Assembly: GCF_014637085.1 (NCBI RefSeq)
Contig: NZ_BMEU01000011.1
Coordinates: 87,696 to 151,695, forward strand
Source of the DNA: Comamonas phosphati
Lineage (GTDB): Bacteria; Pseudomonadota; Gammaproteobacteria; Burkholderiales; Burkholderiaceae_C
Direction of reading: 5' to 3'
Length of the DNA stretch: 64,000 nucleotides
Shown here: positions 8,934 to 18,763 of the stretch, piece by piece
Numbering within the stretch: position 1 is the first letter of the stretch
How the letters are laid out: each line of letters begins with the position of its first letter
Made by a program: the position numbers and the translations under genes
The notes under the pieces: generated by a model
The model's input: the letters and a program-made list of their open reading frames with translations, nothing else
What the model was told of the DNA's origin: nothing
The model's database searches: none

Positions 8934-9899
8934 ATGAACGCCACACGCACAAGGGTGCAGCGGCGCCCTGTGCATGGGGTGTTGCTGCTCGACAAGCCGC
9001 TGGGATGGTCCAGCAACGATATCTTGCAGAAGGTCAAGTGGCTGCTGCGCGCCGAGAAGGCCGGGCACACGGGAACGCTTGATCCGCTGGCCAGCGGCGT
9101 GCTGCCGCTGTGCTTCGGCGCTGCAACCAAATTCAGCCAGCTCCAGCTGGAAGCTGACAAAACCTACGAAGCCATTGCCCGCCTGGGCCAGACCACCACC
9201 ACGGCCGATGCCGAGGGCGAGGTCGTCAAGGAGCGGGTGGTGGATCTGACTGCCATCACGCCCGAGCGGCTGGCCGCCGTGCAGGCGCAGTTCAGCGGCG
9301 ACATCCGGCAGGTGCCGCCCATGCACAGTGCGCTCAAGAAGGATGGCAAGGCACTTTACGAATACGCCCGCGCAGGCGTGGAAGTGGAGCGTCCCGCGCG
9401 CGAGGTCACGATTCATGCATTGGATCTGGCCCTGACGCAGGATGAGCAAGCGCAACCAGCTATCAAGATGAGAGTGACCTGCAGCAAGGGGACTTACATC
9501 CGTACGCTGGGCGAAGACGTTGGCGAAGCCCTGGGCTTTGGCGCCCACCTGCGTTTTCTGCGGCGCGTGGAAACCGGCGGTATCGATGTGGCGCGCTGCG
9601 TCACATTGGCAGCGCTGGAGGCGATGAGCGAAGAAGAGCGCCTGGCCCAGGTGCAGCCCGTGGATGCTCTGCTGCACCGTCATGCGGTCGTCACCTTGGG
9701 CGAACAGGATGCAGGGCGTTTTCTGTCGGGCCTGCGTCGCAGAGGGGCTTGGGCTGACGCGTCGGCGGTCGCCGTTTATGGTGAGCGTCCGCATGCCCTA
9801 TTGGGGGTTGGTCGTGTGGTGCGCGGGGAACTGATCCCCGAGCGCCTGCTCAGCCCGCTCGAAATTCAACAGATTTTGGAAGGCACGCCGCGCGCATAA
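8934..9899 (+). CDS. truB: tRNA pseudouridine(55) synthase TruB
   Basis: TruB makes pseudouridine 55 in the T-loop of tRNAs. The 321-residue protein has the [11 protein letters not shown] motif near the N-terminus, the catalytic aspartate at Asp50 in [16 protein letters not shown], and the substrate-binding [17 protein letters not shown] and [15 protein letters not shown] segments. A C-terminal PUA-like extension is present. It is the fifth gene in the rimP operon and 22 bp upstream of typA. Confidence 0.97.
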   Translation: MNATRTRVQRRPVHGVLLLDKPLGWSSNDILQKVKWLLRAEKAGHTGTLDPLASGVLPLCFGAATKFSQLQLEADKTYEAIARLGQTTTTADAEGEVVKERVVDLTAITPERLAAVQAQFSGDIRQVPPMHSALKKDGKALYEYARAGVEVERPAREVTIHALDLALTQDEQAQPAIKMRVTCSKGTYIRTLGEDVGEALGFGAHLRFLRRVETGGIDVARCVTLAALEAMSEEERLAQVQPVDALLHRHAVVTLGEQDAGRFLSGLRRRGAWADASAVAVYGERPHALLGVGRVVRGELIPERLLSPLEIQQILEGTPRA

Positions 9900-9921
9900 G
9901 CCGCGGCATTGGGAAAACATT

Positions 9922-11748
9922 ATGAGCAAACAAATCCGCAACATTGCGATCATTGCGCACGTTGACCACGGCAAGACCACCATGGTTGACCAGCTGCTGC
10001 GCCAGTCGGGTACCTTCGCCGAACACGAGAAAGTCGTGGATACGGTGATGGACAACAATGCCATCGAGCGCGAGCGTGGCATCACGATTCTGGCCAAGAA
10101 CTGTGCCGTGAGCTGGGAAGGCACGCACATCAACATTCTCGACACCCCTGGCCACGCGGACTTCGGCGGTGAGGTGGAGCGCGCCCTGTCCATGGTGGAC
10201 GGTGTGGTGCTGCTGATCGATGCGCAGGAAGGCCCCATGCCCCAGACGCGCTTCGTGACCAAGAAGGCCCTGGCCCTGGGCCTGAAGCCCATCGTGGTGG
10301 TGAACAAGGTGGACAAGCCCGGTGCCAACCCCGACAAGGTGGTGAACGCTGCTTTCGACCTGTTCGACAAGCTCGGCGCCACCGATGAGCAGCTGGATTT
10401 TCCCGTGGTCTACGCCTCGGGTATCAACGGCTGGTCGTCCAAGGAAGAGGGCGAGCCAGGTGCCAAATGGGGTGAAGACATGTCCGCCCTGTTCAATACC
10501 ATTCTGGAGCACGTGCCTGCGGTTGAAGGCGATGCTGCTGCGCCTCTGCAGATGCAGGTGTCCGCTCTGGATTACTCCACCTTCGTGGGCCGTATCGGCG
10601 TAGGCCGTATCACCCAAGGTACTTTGAAGGCTGGTCAAAGCGTGGTTGTCATGGCCGGTCCCGACAGCAAGCCTTACAGCGGCAAGATCAACCAGATCCA
10701 CAGGTTCCAAGGTATCGATCGCGTGCAAGTGACCGAAGCCGGTCCTTCGGACATCGTGCTGATCAGCGGTATCGAAAACATCGGTATCGGCGAAACCATT
10801 ACCGATCCCATCAATCCCCAGCCTCTGCCCATGCTGAAGATTGACGAGCCCACGCTGACCATGAACTTCTGCGTGAACACCTCGCCTCTGGCCGGCCGTG
10901 AAGGCAAGTACGTGACCAGCCGCCAGATCTGGGACCGCCTGCAAAAGGAGCTGCGCTCCAACGTGGCCCTGCGCGTCAAGGAGACCGACGAAGACGGTAT
11001 CTTTGAAGTCTCCGGTCGTGGCGAACTGCACCTGACCATCTTGCTGGAAGAAATGCGCCGCGAAGGCTACGAGCTGGCCGTTTCCAAGCCCCGCGTGGTG
11101 ATGCGCAACATCGACGGTGTCAAGCACGAGCCTATCGAGCTGGTGACTGCCGACATCGAAGAAGGCCATCAAGGCGGCGTGATGCAAGCCCTGGGCGAGC
11201 GCAAGGGCGAGCTGGTGAACATGGAACCCGATGGCCGTGGTCGCGTCCGTCTGGAATACCGCATCCCGGCCCGTGGCCTGATTGGTTTCACCAACGAATT
11301 CCTGAACCTGACCCGTGGTTCCGGCCTGATCGCCAACATCTTCGACAGCTACGAACCCCACAAGGGCGACATCGGCGGCCGCAAGAATGGTGTGCTGATT
11401 TCCATGGACGACGGTGAAATCTTCACCTACGCCCTGGGCAAGCTGGACGACCGCGGCCGCATGTTCGTCAAGGCCAACGATCCCGTGTACGAAGGCATGA
11501 TCATCGGCATCCACAGCCGCGACAACGACCTGGTGGTGAACGCCACCCGTACCAAGCAGCTGACCAACTTCCGTGTCTCGGGCAAGGAAGATGCCATCAA
11601 GATCACGCCCCCCATCGAGCTGTCGCTGGAGTACGGCGTGGAGTTCATCGAGGACGACGAACTGCTGGAAATCACCCCCACCAGCCTGCGCGTGCGCAAG
11701 CGTTTCCTCAAGGAGCACGACCGCAAGCGTGCGGCTCGTGAGGCCTGA
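9922..11748 (+). CDS. typA: Translational GTPase TypA/BipA
   Basis: TypA/BipA (608 aa) is a ribosome-binding GTPase related to EF-G that is involved in 50S assembly and stress adaptation. The G domain shows [15 protein letters not shown], the switch region [26 protein letters not shown] and [13 protein letters not shown]. Domain II, two EF-G-like domains and the BipA-specific C-terminal domain (around 480-608) follow. It starts 22 bp after truB and ends at a strong terminator, so it may be the last gene of the long rimP unit or have its own promoter inside truB. Confidence 0.97.
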   Translation: MSKQIRNIAIIAHVDHGKTTMVDQLLRQSGTFAEHEKVVDTVMDNNAIERERGITILAKNCAVSWEGTHINILDTPGHADFGGEVERALSMVDGVVLLIDAQEGPMPQTRFVTKKALALGLKPIVVVNKVDKPGANPDKVVNAAFDLFDKLGATDEQLDFPVVYASGINGWSSKEEGEPGAKWGEDMSALFNTILEHVPAVEGDAAAPLQMQVSALDYSTFVGRIGVGRITQGTLKAGQSVVVMAGPDSKPYSGKINQIHRFQGIDRVQVTEAGPSDIVLISGIENIGIGETITDPINPQPLPMLKIDEPTLTMNFCVNTSPLAGREGKYVTSRQIWDRLQKELRSNVALRVKETDEDGIFEVSGRGELHLTILLEEMRREGYELAVSKPRVVMRNIDGVKHEPIELVTADIEEGHQGGVMQALGERKGELVNMEPDGRGRVRLEYRIPARGLIGFTNEFLNLTRGSGLIANIFDSYEPHKGDIGGRKNGVLISMDDGEIFTYALGKLDDRGRMFVKANDPVYEGMIIGIHSRDNDLVVNATRTKQLTNFRVSGKEDAIKITPPIELSLEYGVEFIEDDELLEITPTSLRVRKRFLKEHDRKRAAREA

Positions 11749-11771
11749 TAGGCACTAGCACCTCATCGGCG

Positions 11772-11804
11772 AAAGGCAACGTATGCAGATACGTTGCCTT
11801 TTTT
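11772..11804 (+). terminator. Terminator after typA
   Basis: A 13-bp perfect stem (11772-11784 with 11789-11801, AAAGGCAACGTAT) with a GCAG loop is followed by a T-run. It ends the large translation operon and, read on the other strand, could also serve the converging small gene at 11852. Confidence 0.92.
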
Positions 11805-11851
11805 CATTACTGGAGCTCTGCAGGCAGCTCCGGTGATTGGCTCCCGTCCGA

Positions 11852-12094
11852 TCAGTTTTCACTCGCCTCGTCGTAGGCCTGCAGCGAGACACCCATGGCG
11901 CTGGCGACGCGCTGGCCGACCAGGCCGATTCCTTCCGCAGGCGGGGTGATGCCTCCGAGTATGTCCAGAAAGTCCTCCCGCAGCTGCTGGCTGTCTATGC
12001 CCGGCTGTTTGCAAATGGCTGCCGCCAGCGCAATGACCGCGGTGGCGGTCTGCAGCTCGATGGAACTGTCGTTGGATTGTTGATTGAAGCTCAT
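11852..12094 (-). CDS. Small protein of unknown function next to the protease gene (80 aa)
   Basis: The function is not recognised. ATG 12094 is chosen because AAGAGG stands 6 bp upstream; the frame stays open 21 codons further but that part has no ribosome binding site. The 80-residue product is predicted mostly helical, with an Ala-rich stretch (TATAVIALAAAICKQ), a PPAEGIGLVGQRVASAMGV segment and an acidic end. It has no signal peptide and no Cys pair. It is transcribed away from the trypsin-like protease gene and shares a 211-bp promoter region with it, so a regulatory or inhibitory link is possible but unproven. Confidence 0.6.
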   Translation of the reverse strand: MSFNQQSNDSSIELQTATAVIALAAAICKQPGIDSQQLREDFLDILGGITPPAEGIGLVGQRVASAMGVSLQAYDEASEN

Positions 12095-12305
12095 GGCAAA
12101 CCTCTTCGGGATGGCTGTGTGGATGGGCCCATCGTATGTGGAAGGTTTGGCTTGCATGCAGGCTGTTTTGTAGCCAGGCCGTAGCGGTTGTATCGGGGCT
12201 GCCGGTTGAGTGTCGTGGTCTTTGATGTTTGTTACCTGTCAGGCAGAACGGTGTCGCATAGTGAATCCTTGTGCCATTGCGATAGCCATACAGGAGGAGG
12301 TGGAG

Positions 12306-13361
12306 ATGGATCTGACATCCATACGCAATCTGAAGACCGAATTGACGCATGAGGTGATCCGTCCACGCGTGCTGGCCCTCATGGCGCAGCGGCGTGCGGT
12401 GCCGGCCATAGGCCGCTGGCGGCTGACCGATGTCGTGCCGGGCATGGCATTGGGCATTGCCGCCGGCGCCGGGCCGGGGGACTACAGGCTGGCGGTGCGT
12501 TTGCAACGCCGGACCGTGGAGCGTGACGCGGCACTGCGCCAGCGCATTCTTGACGCCGCCGGGCGCGATGGCGTGGACATCAGTTACATCGGGTCGGTCT
12601 TCAAGTGTGCGGGGCGCAGAGGGGCTGTCGGCACGCCGCAGGACCGCCCCTGGTACCAGCAGCGTCAGCGGCCGCTGCTCATTGGCGCATCGATCGGGCA
12701 CTTTGCCGTGACGGCCGGCACCCTGGGCGCGTTTGCCGCACGGGAGGCGGACGGCAAGGTGGTACTGCTCAGCAACAACCATGTGCTGGCCAACGAAAAC
12801 AAGGCCAAGTTGGGAGACGCAGTGCTGCAGCCTGGCAGCTACGACGGCGGACGCAAGGGTGCGGACACCGTGGCCAAGCTGCTTGACTTTGTGGCCTTGA
12901 GCCCCGGCATGAACAATCTGGTGGATGCGGCCGTCGCCGCCCTGGAGCCTGGTGTCGGCTCGGATCCGGTGACGCTCACGGGTGCTGGCCAGTTCAAGGG
13001 GCTGAGGGCAGAGCCATTGGTGCCGGGCGATGCGGTTCTGAAGCTGGGGCGCACCACGGGATTGACGCATGGCATTGTCACGGCCATCGAAGTGGACGAT
13101 GTCGTCGTGAGCTATGAGAGGGGAGAGCTCGGCTTCGATCGGCAGATCGAGATTGCGAGCGCAGAAAAAGCACAGCCCTTCAGCTCGGGAGGCGACAGCG
13201 GCTCCATGATCTTCGACGAAAAAGGCCATGCCTGTGCATTGCTGTTCGCGGGCAGCGATGTGGGTGGCCCCAACGGGCTTGGCGTGACCTATGCCAATGA
13301 AATGGGCCTGGTGCTCGATGCATTGAGCATCAAGCTACTGACCCAGCAGCGTGGCCTTTGA
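12306..13361 (+). CDS. Trypsin-like serine protease without signal peptide
   Basis: The 351-residue protein has a chymotrypsin-fold protease domain with a complete likely triad: His159 in LLSNNHVLANEN, Asp207 in NNLVDAAVAAL and Ser298 in SSGGDSGSMIF. Residues 1-110 form a separate module containing ALGIAAGAGPGDYRLAVRLQ, a pattern seen in the pro-regions of some bacterial trypsin-like proteins. No signal peptide or membrane segment is seen, so it would be cytoplasmic or exported by an unusual route. AGGAGGAGG precedes ATG 12306. The next gene, 52 bp downstream, encodes a protein resembling the N-terminal module. The substrate is unknown. Confidence 0.82.
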   Translation: MDLTSIRNLKTELTHEVIRPRVLALMAQRRAVPAIGRWRLTDVVPGMALGIAAGAGPGDYRLAVRLQRRTVERDAALRQRILDAAGRDGVDISYIGSVFKCAGRRGAVGTPQDRPWYQQRQRPLLIGASIGHFAVTAGTLGAFAAREADGKVVLLSNNHVLANENKAKLGDAVLQPGSYDGGRKGADTVAKLLDFVALSPGMNNLVDAAVAALEPGVGSDPVTLTGAGQFKGLRAEPLVPGDAVLKLGRTTGLTHGIVTAIEVDDVVVSYERGELGFDRQIEIASAEKAQPFSSGGDSGSMIFDEKGHACALLFAGSDVGGPNGLGVTYANEMGLVLDALSIKLLTQQRGL

Positions 13362-13413
13362 TTGCCAATTCCCGGCGCTCGCGTAGAGTAGAGATCACAA
13401 GGTGGTTTTCATC

Positions 13414-13644
13414 ATGGCTACTTCTATCGAGCAAGCCCGGCTGGTCAAATCCAAGGCCCGCATTGCGGCCGAGGCTTATGCGAGCGTTGTGGGTGTGGGC
13501 CTCACGAAGATCGGTGACTCCTATGCCATCAAGGTGAACCTGTGCCACAAGCCGGCGCAGGAGACCTTGCCGAACAGCATCGACGGCGTGCCCATCGTCT
13601 ACGAGATCGTCGGCACGATTTCGCTGCGCCACGATGTGGCTTAG
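13414..13644 (+). CDS. Small protein resembling the protease N-terminal module (76 aa)
   Basis: No experimentally known family is recognised. The 76-residue protein has an N-terminal helix (ATSIEQARLVKSKARIAAE), then ASVVGVGLTKIGDSYAIKVNL and LPNSIDGVPIVYEIVGTI. The GVG..G.Y.I.V pattern and the idGvPivyEivG ending match the module found before the catalytic domain of several bacterial trypsin-like proteases, including residues 45-69 of the protease just upstream. AAGGTGG precedes ATG 13414. I infer that it is a free-standing pro-domain or an inhibitor-like partner, co-transcribed with the protease. Confidence 0.65.
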   Translation: MATSIEQARLVKSKARIAAEAYASVVGVGLTKIGDSYAIKVNLCHKPAQETLPNSIDGVPIVYEIVGTISLRHDVA

Positions 13645-13714
13645 CAGCGGATTCCGATGGAGCACGCCAGAGAGAGGTTGCCGTATCGACAGCAGATGTT
13701 TCAGGCGTTGCGCA

Positions 13715-13753
13715 CAAGAAAAAAGGGAAACTGTTTTTTGCAGTTTCCCTTTT
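13715..13753 (-). terminator. Terminator for the tRNA-Thr transcript
   Basis: AAAAGGGAAACTG (13721-13733) pairs perfectly with 13741-13753. On the minus strand the stem is followed by TTTTTTCTTG and lies 35 bp past the tRNA 3' end. The plus strand has a weaker T-run and may also stop transcription of the 76-aa gene. Confidence 0.85.
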
Positions 13754-13787
13754 GGCCAGATAAACCTCCTGGGAGGTCTATCTAATC

Positions 13788-13863
13788 TGGTGCCGGAGAC
13801 ATGAATCGAACACGCGACCTTCTCATTACGAATGAGCTGCTCTACCGACTGAGCTACACCGGC
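13788..13863 (-). tRNA. tRNA-Thr (anticodon CGT)
   Basis: The 76-nt cloverleaf has a 7-bp acceptor stem GCCGGTG/CTCCGGC with one T-T mismatch, a D-arm GCTC/GAGC, the anticodon loop TTCGTAA with CGT at 34-36 (reading ACG), a T-arm with TTCGATT, and an encoded CCA end. One non-pair (G27-A43) closes the anticodon stem. It lies 26 bp after the fbp stop on the same strand. Confidence 0.93.
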
Positions 13864-13874
13864 GATAGAAAAAG

Positions 13875-13902
13875 ATTATAGCCTGAAAATCAGGCCTCGG
13901 AA
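13875..13902 (-). promoter_or_regulatory. Possible promoter of tRNA-Thr at the end of fbp
   Basis: A perfect TATAAT (minus strand, 13880-13875) lies 11 nt before the mature tRNA 5' end. The best -35 candidate, TTCCGA at 16 bp spacing, is weak and lies inside the last codons of fbp. The tRNA may therefore have its own start as well as being read from the fbp transcript. Confidence 0.4.
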
Positions 13903-14897
13903 TGGTAACGGGTCACGCGTTCCACTTCGTTCTTGGACCCCAGGATCACGCTGACGCGCTCGTGCAGCTGCGTGGGCTGGATTTCCAGGATGCGCTGCTT
14001 GCCGTTGGTGGCGGCGCCGCCGGCCTGCTCGACCAGCCAGCTCATGGGGTTGGCTTCATACATCAGGCGCAGCTTGCCGGCCTTCTGCGGTTCGCGCTTG
14101 TCCCAGGGGTACATGAAGATGCCGCCGCGGCACAGGATGCGATGGACATCGGCCACCATGGCGGCCACCCAGCGCATGTTGAAGTTCTTGCCGAGCGGGC
14201 CTTCTTCGCCGGCCAGGCACTCCTGAACGTAGCGCGTCACGGGAGCATCCCAGTGGCGCATGTTGGACATGTTGATGGCGAATTCCTTGGTGTCCTCGGG
14301 AATCTTGACGTTTTCCTGGATCAGCACGAACGAGCCTTGCTCGCGGTCCAGCGTGAACATGGACACGCCGTCGCCCACGGTCAGCACCAGCGTGGTCTGG
14401 GGGCCGTAGATGCAGTAGCCGGCCGCCACCTGCTGGGTGCCGGGCTGCATGAAGTCTTTTTCCGTCACGCCGGGGTGGCCCTCGGGCTTCTTGAGCACGC
14501 TGAAGATGGTGCCGATGGACATGTTGATGTCGATGTTGGACGAGCCGTCCAGCGGGTCGAACATCAGCAGGTATTCGCCTTGGGGGTAGCGGTTGGGCAC
14601 CACATAGATGCCTTCCATTTCCTCGGAGGCCATGGCGGCCAGGTGGCCGCCCCATTCATTGGCTTCGATCAGGGTTTCGTTGGCGATGATGTCCAGCTTT
14701 TTCTGCACTTCGCCCTGCACGTTCTCGCTGCCGGCAGTGCCCATGACGTCGCCCAGTTCACCCTTGTTCACGGCAAAGCTGATGCGCTTGCAGGCGCGGG
14801 CCACGACTTCCAGCAGCAGGCGCAGCTGGCCGGGGATCAGGCCGTCCACGCGTTGCTGCTCGACCAGGTAGCGGGTCAGGCTGATGTGTTTCTTCAT
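13890..14897 (-). CDS. fbp: Class I fructose-1,6-bisphosphatase
   Basis: The enzyme hydrolyses fructose 1,6-bisphosphate to fructose 6-phosphate in gluconeogenesis, in the cytoplasm. The 335-residue protein is of normal class I length. It shows the metal-binding acidic cluster [26 protein letters not shown] and, near the C-terminus, [45 protein letters not shown] precedes ATG 14897. It lies 41 bp downstream of pepN and just upstream of tRNA-Thr. Confidence 0.96.
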   Translation of the reverse strand: MKKHISLTRYLVEQQRVDGLIPGQLRLLLEVVARACKRISFAVNKGELGDVMGTAGSENVQGEVQKKLDIIANETLIEANEWGGHLAAMASEEMEGIYVVPNRYPQGEYLLMFDPLDGSSNIDINMSIGTIFSVLKKPEGHPGVTEKDFMQPGTQQVAAGYCIYGPQTTLVLTVGDGVSMFTLDREQGSFVLIQENVKIPEDTKEFAINMSNMRHWDAPVTRYVQECLAGEEGPLGKNFNMRWVAAMVADVHRILCRGGIFMYPWDKREPQKAGKLRLMYEANPMSWLVEQAGGAATNGKQRILEIQPTQLHERVSVILGSKNEVERVTRYHSEA

Positions 14898-14938
14898 GTC
14901 GATTCAACTCCTTGTAAATTCGGGGGCGGCCGCGGTGA

Positions 14939-17638
14939 TCACTCGGCCAGCGCGCGCGTCACGACTTCGCGCACGTCGTTGGACAGGTCGGGCTTGGCGG
15001 CCACGCGGGCAATGGCTTCGCGGGCGGCCGTGCGGTAGGGTTCGGCCAGCTTCTTCCAGCGGTCCAGCACACGGGCCAGGCGGGCGGCAACCTGTGGGTT
15101 GAAGCCGTCGATCTCGATCACGCGGTCGCTCCAGAACACATAGCCGGCCGCATCGGCGCGGTGGAAGGCGCCGGGGTTGCTGCAGTAGCTGAAGATCAGG
15201 CTGCGCGCACGATTGGGATTCTTGATCTGGAAGTCCGGGTGCTTCATCAGCGCCTTCACCGCAGGCAGCACGTTGCCGCCGCGGTCGCAGGCACCGCCTT
15301 GCAGGGCGAACCACTTGTCCAGCACCAGGGCATCCTGCTGGAACATGGCGTGGAAGCGCTTGAGTGCCTGTTCGGCCAGCGGGCTGGCGCTGTGGATCAG
15401 CGCCGAGAGCGCGGCCGTGCGGTCCGTCATGTTGCCGGCGTCCTTGCAGCGCTGGTAAGCCTTGCCGGGCCAGACCGTGTCGCCCGTCTGGGCGGCATGC
15501 AGGCACAGCATGGACAGGGCGCGGCCGGCCAGCGCGCGGCGGCCGGCGCTCGCGTGGTCGGGCTGGTAGGCGCCGGTGTCGCGGTGGGCTTCCCAGGTGG
15601 CTTCCCAGTCGGCCTGCAGTGCGGTGGCCAGCTGCAGCTGCATGGCTTCGCGCACGGCGTGCACGCGCTGCGGATCGACTTCGGCCAGCTGTTCGGCGAT
15701 ATAGCTTTCGGACGGCAGCGTGAGCACCAGGTCCTTGAAGGCCGCGTCCAGCCTGTTGTCGCGCAGCACATTGCGCATGGCTTGCACAAAGGAGGTGGGC
15801 AGCAGGTCGGCGCCGGCTGCTCCTGTTCCGATGGCGTTGAGTGCAATGCGCAGACCCAGGCGCTGGCTGGCCTCCCATTGGTTGAACGGGTCGGTGTCGT
15901 GGGCCAGCAGCGTGAGCAGGTCGGCGTCGCTGAAATCGTGCTCCAGCACCACGGGGGCGCTAAAAGCCCGCAGCAGCGAGGGTACGGGTGCAGCGGGCAC
16001 GTTGGTGAAGACAAAACTCTGCTCGGCCTCGGTCACCACCAGCATGCGGCTACCGGCTGCCTGGGCCGGGTTTTCGCCTTGCAGCTGCAGCGCGATTTCC
16101 TGGCCGTCGGCCGTGAGCAGGCCCATCTGCACGGGAATGACGCAGGGCAGCTTCTCGCTCTGGCCCGTGGTGGGCGCGCAGCTTTGCGACAGCGTCAGCG
16201 TGTAGGTCTGGGCGGCGGCATCGTACTGGCCTGTGGCCTTGAGATGCGGCGTGCCGGCCTGGCTGTACCAGCGGCGGAACTGCTGCAGGTTCTGGGCCAG
16301 GGGCGAGCCGGGGTTGGCATCGGCAATGGCCTGCGAGAAATCGTCGCAGGTCACGGCCTGGCCGTCGTGGCGCTCGAAATACAGCTTCATGCCCTTGGCA
16401 AAGCCTTTGCGGCCCACCAGGTTGTGCTGCATGCGCACGACTTCGGCGCCTTTTTCGTAGATCGTGACCGTGTAGAAGTTGTTGATCTCGATGTAGCTGT
16501 CCGGGCGCACGGGGTGGGCCATGGGGCCCGCATCCTCGGGGAACTGGACGGTGCGCAGCACGCGCACGTCGTCGATGCGCTTGACGGCGCGCGCCGAAGG
16601 CGTGCCCGCCATGTCCATCGAGAATTCCTGGTCGCGGAAGACGGTCAGGCCCTCCTTGAGCGAAAGCTGGAACCAGTCGCGGCAGGTGACGCGGTCGCCG
16701 GTCCAGTTGTGGAAGTACTCGTGGCCGACGACGGACTCGATGTTGGCGTAGTCCACATCGGTGGCCGTGGCCTGGTTGGCCAGAACGTACTTGGTGTTGA
16801 AGATGTTCAGGCCCTTGTTTTCCATGGCGCCCATGTTGAAGTCGCTGGTGGCGACGATCATGAAGCGGTCCAGGTCCAGCGACAGGCCGAAGCGCGCCTC
16901 GTCCCAGGCAATTGCATGCATGAGCGAGTTCATGGCATGTTCGGTCTTTTCCAGGTCGCCCGGGCGCACGAAGACCTGCAGCAGGTGGTTGTTGCCGGCG
17001 CGGCTCCTGATCTGCTGCTCGCGCGCGACCAGCTTGCCCGCCACCAGGGCGAACAGATAGCTGGGCTTCTTGTGCGGATCGACCCACTTGGCGAAGTGGC
17101 GGCCGTCCTCCAGCCCGCCGGACTCCACCAGGTTGCCGTTGGACAGCAGCACCGGGTACTGGGCCTTGCTGGCGCGCAGGGTCACGGTGTACATGGCCAT
17201 GACGTCGGGGCGGTCCAGGAAGTAGGTGATACGGCGAAAGCCCTCGGCCTCGCACTGCGTGAAGAACGTGTCCTCGCTCACATACAGGCCCATGAGCTTG
17301 GTGTTCTTGACGGGCGCGCAGGTGGTGAAGATCTCCAGCTCCACGGGGGCATGGCCCTCGGGCAGGTTTTCCAGCACCAGCTGGTCGCCGTCCATCTTGA
17401 ACGAGGTGCCCGCGCCGTTGACCAGCACGCGCGCCAGGTTCAGCTCGTCGCCATCCAGGCGCAGCGGCTGGGCCGCCACCTCGGGGTTGCGGCGCACGCG
17501 CATCCTGTTGAGCACGCGGGTCTTGGCGGGGTCCAGGTCAAAAGTCAGATCCACGGTGTCGATCCACCAGGCGGGAGCCTGGTAGTCGGCACGGTGGATG
17601 GCGGTGGCAGGGGCTTGCCCGTCACGCAGTTGCAGCAT
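14939..17638 (-). CDS. pepN: Aminopeptidase N (M1 family)
   Basis: PepN is a cytoplasmic zinc metallo-aminopeptidase that removes N-terminal residues from peptides. The 899-residue protein has the exopeptidase motif GAMENKGLN, the zinc site HEYFHNWTGDRVTCRDWFQLSLKEGLT (HExxH starting near residue 306, third ligand Glu about 19 residues later) and the long helical C-terminal domain of the E. coli-type enzyme (DUF3458). It starts 20 bp after prfB and is 41 bp before fbp, so the three are probably one transcription unit. Confidence 0.97.
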   Translation of the reverse strand: MLQLRDGQAPATAIHRADYQAPAWWIDTVDLTFDLDPAKTRVLNRMRVRRNPEVAAQPLRLDGDELNLARVLVNGAGTSFKMDGDQLVLENLPEGHAPVELEIFTTCAPVKNTKLMGLYVSEDTFFTQCEAEGFRRITYFLDRPDVMAMYTVTLRASKAQYPVLLSNGNLVESGGLEDGRHFAKWVDPHKKPSYLFALVAGKLVAREQQIRSRAGNNHLLQVFVRPGDLEKTEHAMNSLMHAIAWDEARFGLSLDLDRFMIVATSDFNMGAMENKGLNIFNTKYVLANQATATDVDYANIESVVGHEYFHNWTGDRVTCRDWFQLSLKEGLTVFRDQEFSMDMAGTPSARAVKRIDDVRVLRTVQFPEDAGPMAHPVRPDSYIEINNFYTVTIYEKGAEVVRMQHNLVGRKGFAKGMKLYFERHDGQAVTCDDFSQAIADANPGSPLAQNLQQFRRWYSQAGTPHLKATGQYDAAAQTYTLTLSQSCAPTTGQSEKLPCVIPVQMGLLTADGQEIALQLQGENPAQAAGSRMLVVTEAEQSFVFTNVPAAPVPSLLRAFSAPVVLEHDFSDADLLTLLAHDTDPFNQWEASQRLGLRIALNAIGTGAAGADLLPTSFVQAMRNVLRDNRLDAAFKDLVLTLPSESYIAEQLAEVDPQRVHAVREAMQLQLATALQADWEATWEAHRDTGAYQPDHASAGRRALAGRALSMLCLHAAQTGDTVWPGKAYQRCKDAGNMTDRTAALSALIHSASPLAEQALKRFHAMFQQDALVLDKWFALQGGACDRGGNVLPAVKALMKHPDFQIKNPNRARSLIFSYCSNPGAFHRADAAGYVFWSDRVIEIDGFNPQVAARLARVLDRWKKLAEPYRTAAREAIARVAAKPDLSNDVREVVTRALAE

Positions 17639-17658
17639 ATCGCTTCCTTTCGAAGGGA

Positions 17659-18763
17659 TCAGAGGCCTTGCTTGAGCGAGGCTTCGATGAACACGTCCAG
17701 ATCGCCGTCCAGCACCTTCTGGGTGGCCGAGACTTCCACGTTGGTGCGCAAGTCCTTGATGCGGCTGTTGTCCAGCACGTAGGAGCGGATCTGGTGGCCC
17801 CAGCCGACATCGGTCTTGGTGTCCTCCAGCTTCTGCTGCTCCTCCATGCGCTTGCGCATCTCGAAGTCATACAGGCGCGAACGCAGGCGTTGCCATGCCA
17901 CGTCGCGGTTGCTGTGCTGGCTGCGGCCGTCCTGGCATTGCACCACGATACCCGTGGGGATGTGGGTCAGACGCACGGCCGAATCGGTCTTGTTGATGTG
18001 CTGGCCGCCCGCGCCCGAGGCGCGATAGGTGTCGGTGCGCACATCCGACGGGTTGATGTTGATCTCGATGGAGTCGTCGATCTCGGGGTAGACGAACAGC
18101 GAGGAGAAGCTGGTATGGCGGCCGCCCGAGGAGTCGAAGGGCGACTTGCGGACCAGGCGGTGCACGCCGGTCTCGGTGCGCAGCAGGCCGTAGGCGTACT
18201 CGCCTTCCACCTTGATGGTTGCGCTCTTGATGCCGGCCACGTCGCCCGGGGTTTCTTCTTCCACGGTGGCTTTGAAGCCCTTGCGCTCGGCGTACTTCAG
18301 GTACTGGCGCAGCAGCATGCTGGCCCAGTCACAGGCTTCGGTGCCACCGGCGCCGGCCTGGATGTCGATGAAGCAGTTGAGCGGATCGGCCTCGCCACCG
18401 AACATGCGGCGGAATTCCAGCTCTTCGATCAGCGGCTTGAGCTTGGCGGTTTCGGCTTCGATGGTTTCAAGGCCGGCGTCATCGCCTTCTTCCTTGCTCA
18501 TCTCGAACAGCTCGGAGTTGTCGGCCAGTTCGGTGGTGAGCTTTTCCAGCGTCAGCACGACCGAGTCGAGTGACTTCTTTTCCTTGCCCAGCTCCTGGGC
18601 CTTCTTGGGGTCGTTCCAGACGGCGGGGTCTTCCAGCGATGCGTTTACCGTGCGCAGGCGCTCGTACTTGGCATCGTAGTCAAAGATACCTCCGTAGATC
18701 TGCCGTGCGCTCGGACAGATCTTCGAGGGTGTTGCCGATAGAGTTGACGCGTTCTGCTTCCAT
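17659..18763 (-). CDS. prfB: Peptide chain release factor 2, with programmed +1 frameshift
   Basis: RF2 releases the peptide at UGA and UAA. The gene starts at ATG 18763 ([20 protein letters not shown]). After 27 codons it reaches an in-frame TGA at 18682-18680 in the context CTT TGA C, preceded by the Shine-Dalgarno-like GGAGG, the classical RF2 autoregulatory frameshift site. Skipping one base there gives a 367-residue product of normal length. The stop-recognition tripeptide SPF ([13 protein letters not shown]) and the catalytic GGQ ([16 protein letters not shown], around residue 250) are both present. It is followed after 20 bp by pepN. Confidence 0.97.

Noticed and set aside
5678-9160. 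Very long open frame on the minus strand across infB and rbfA
   Set aside because: It is antisense to clearly conserved genes. Its composition, rich in His, Gly, Leu and Gln, is the mirror of GC-rich codons; it has no ribosome binding site and no family features.
15161-17782. Long plus-strand open frame antisense to pepN
   Set aside because: PepN on the other strand has all catalytic motifs; the plus-strand translation has no recognisable domain.
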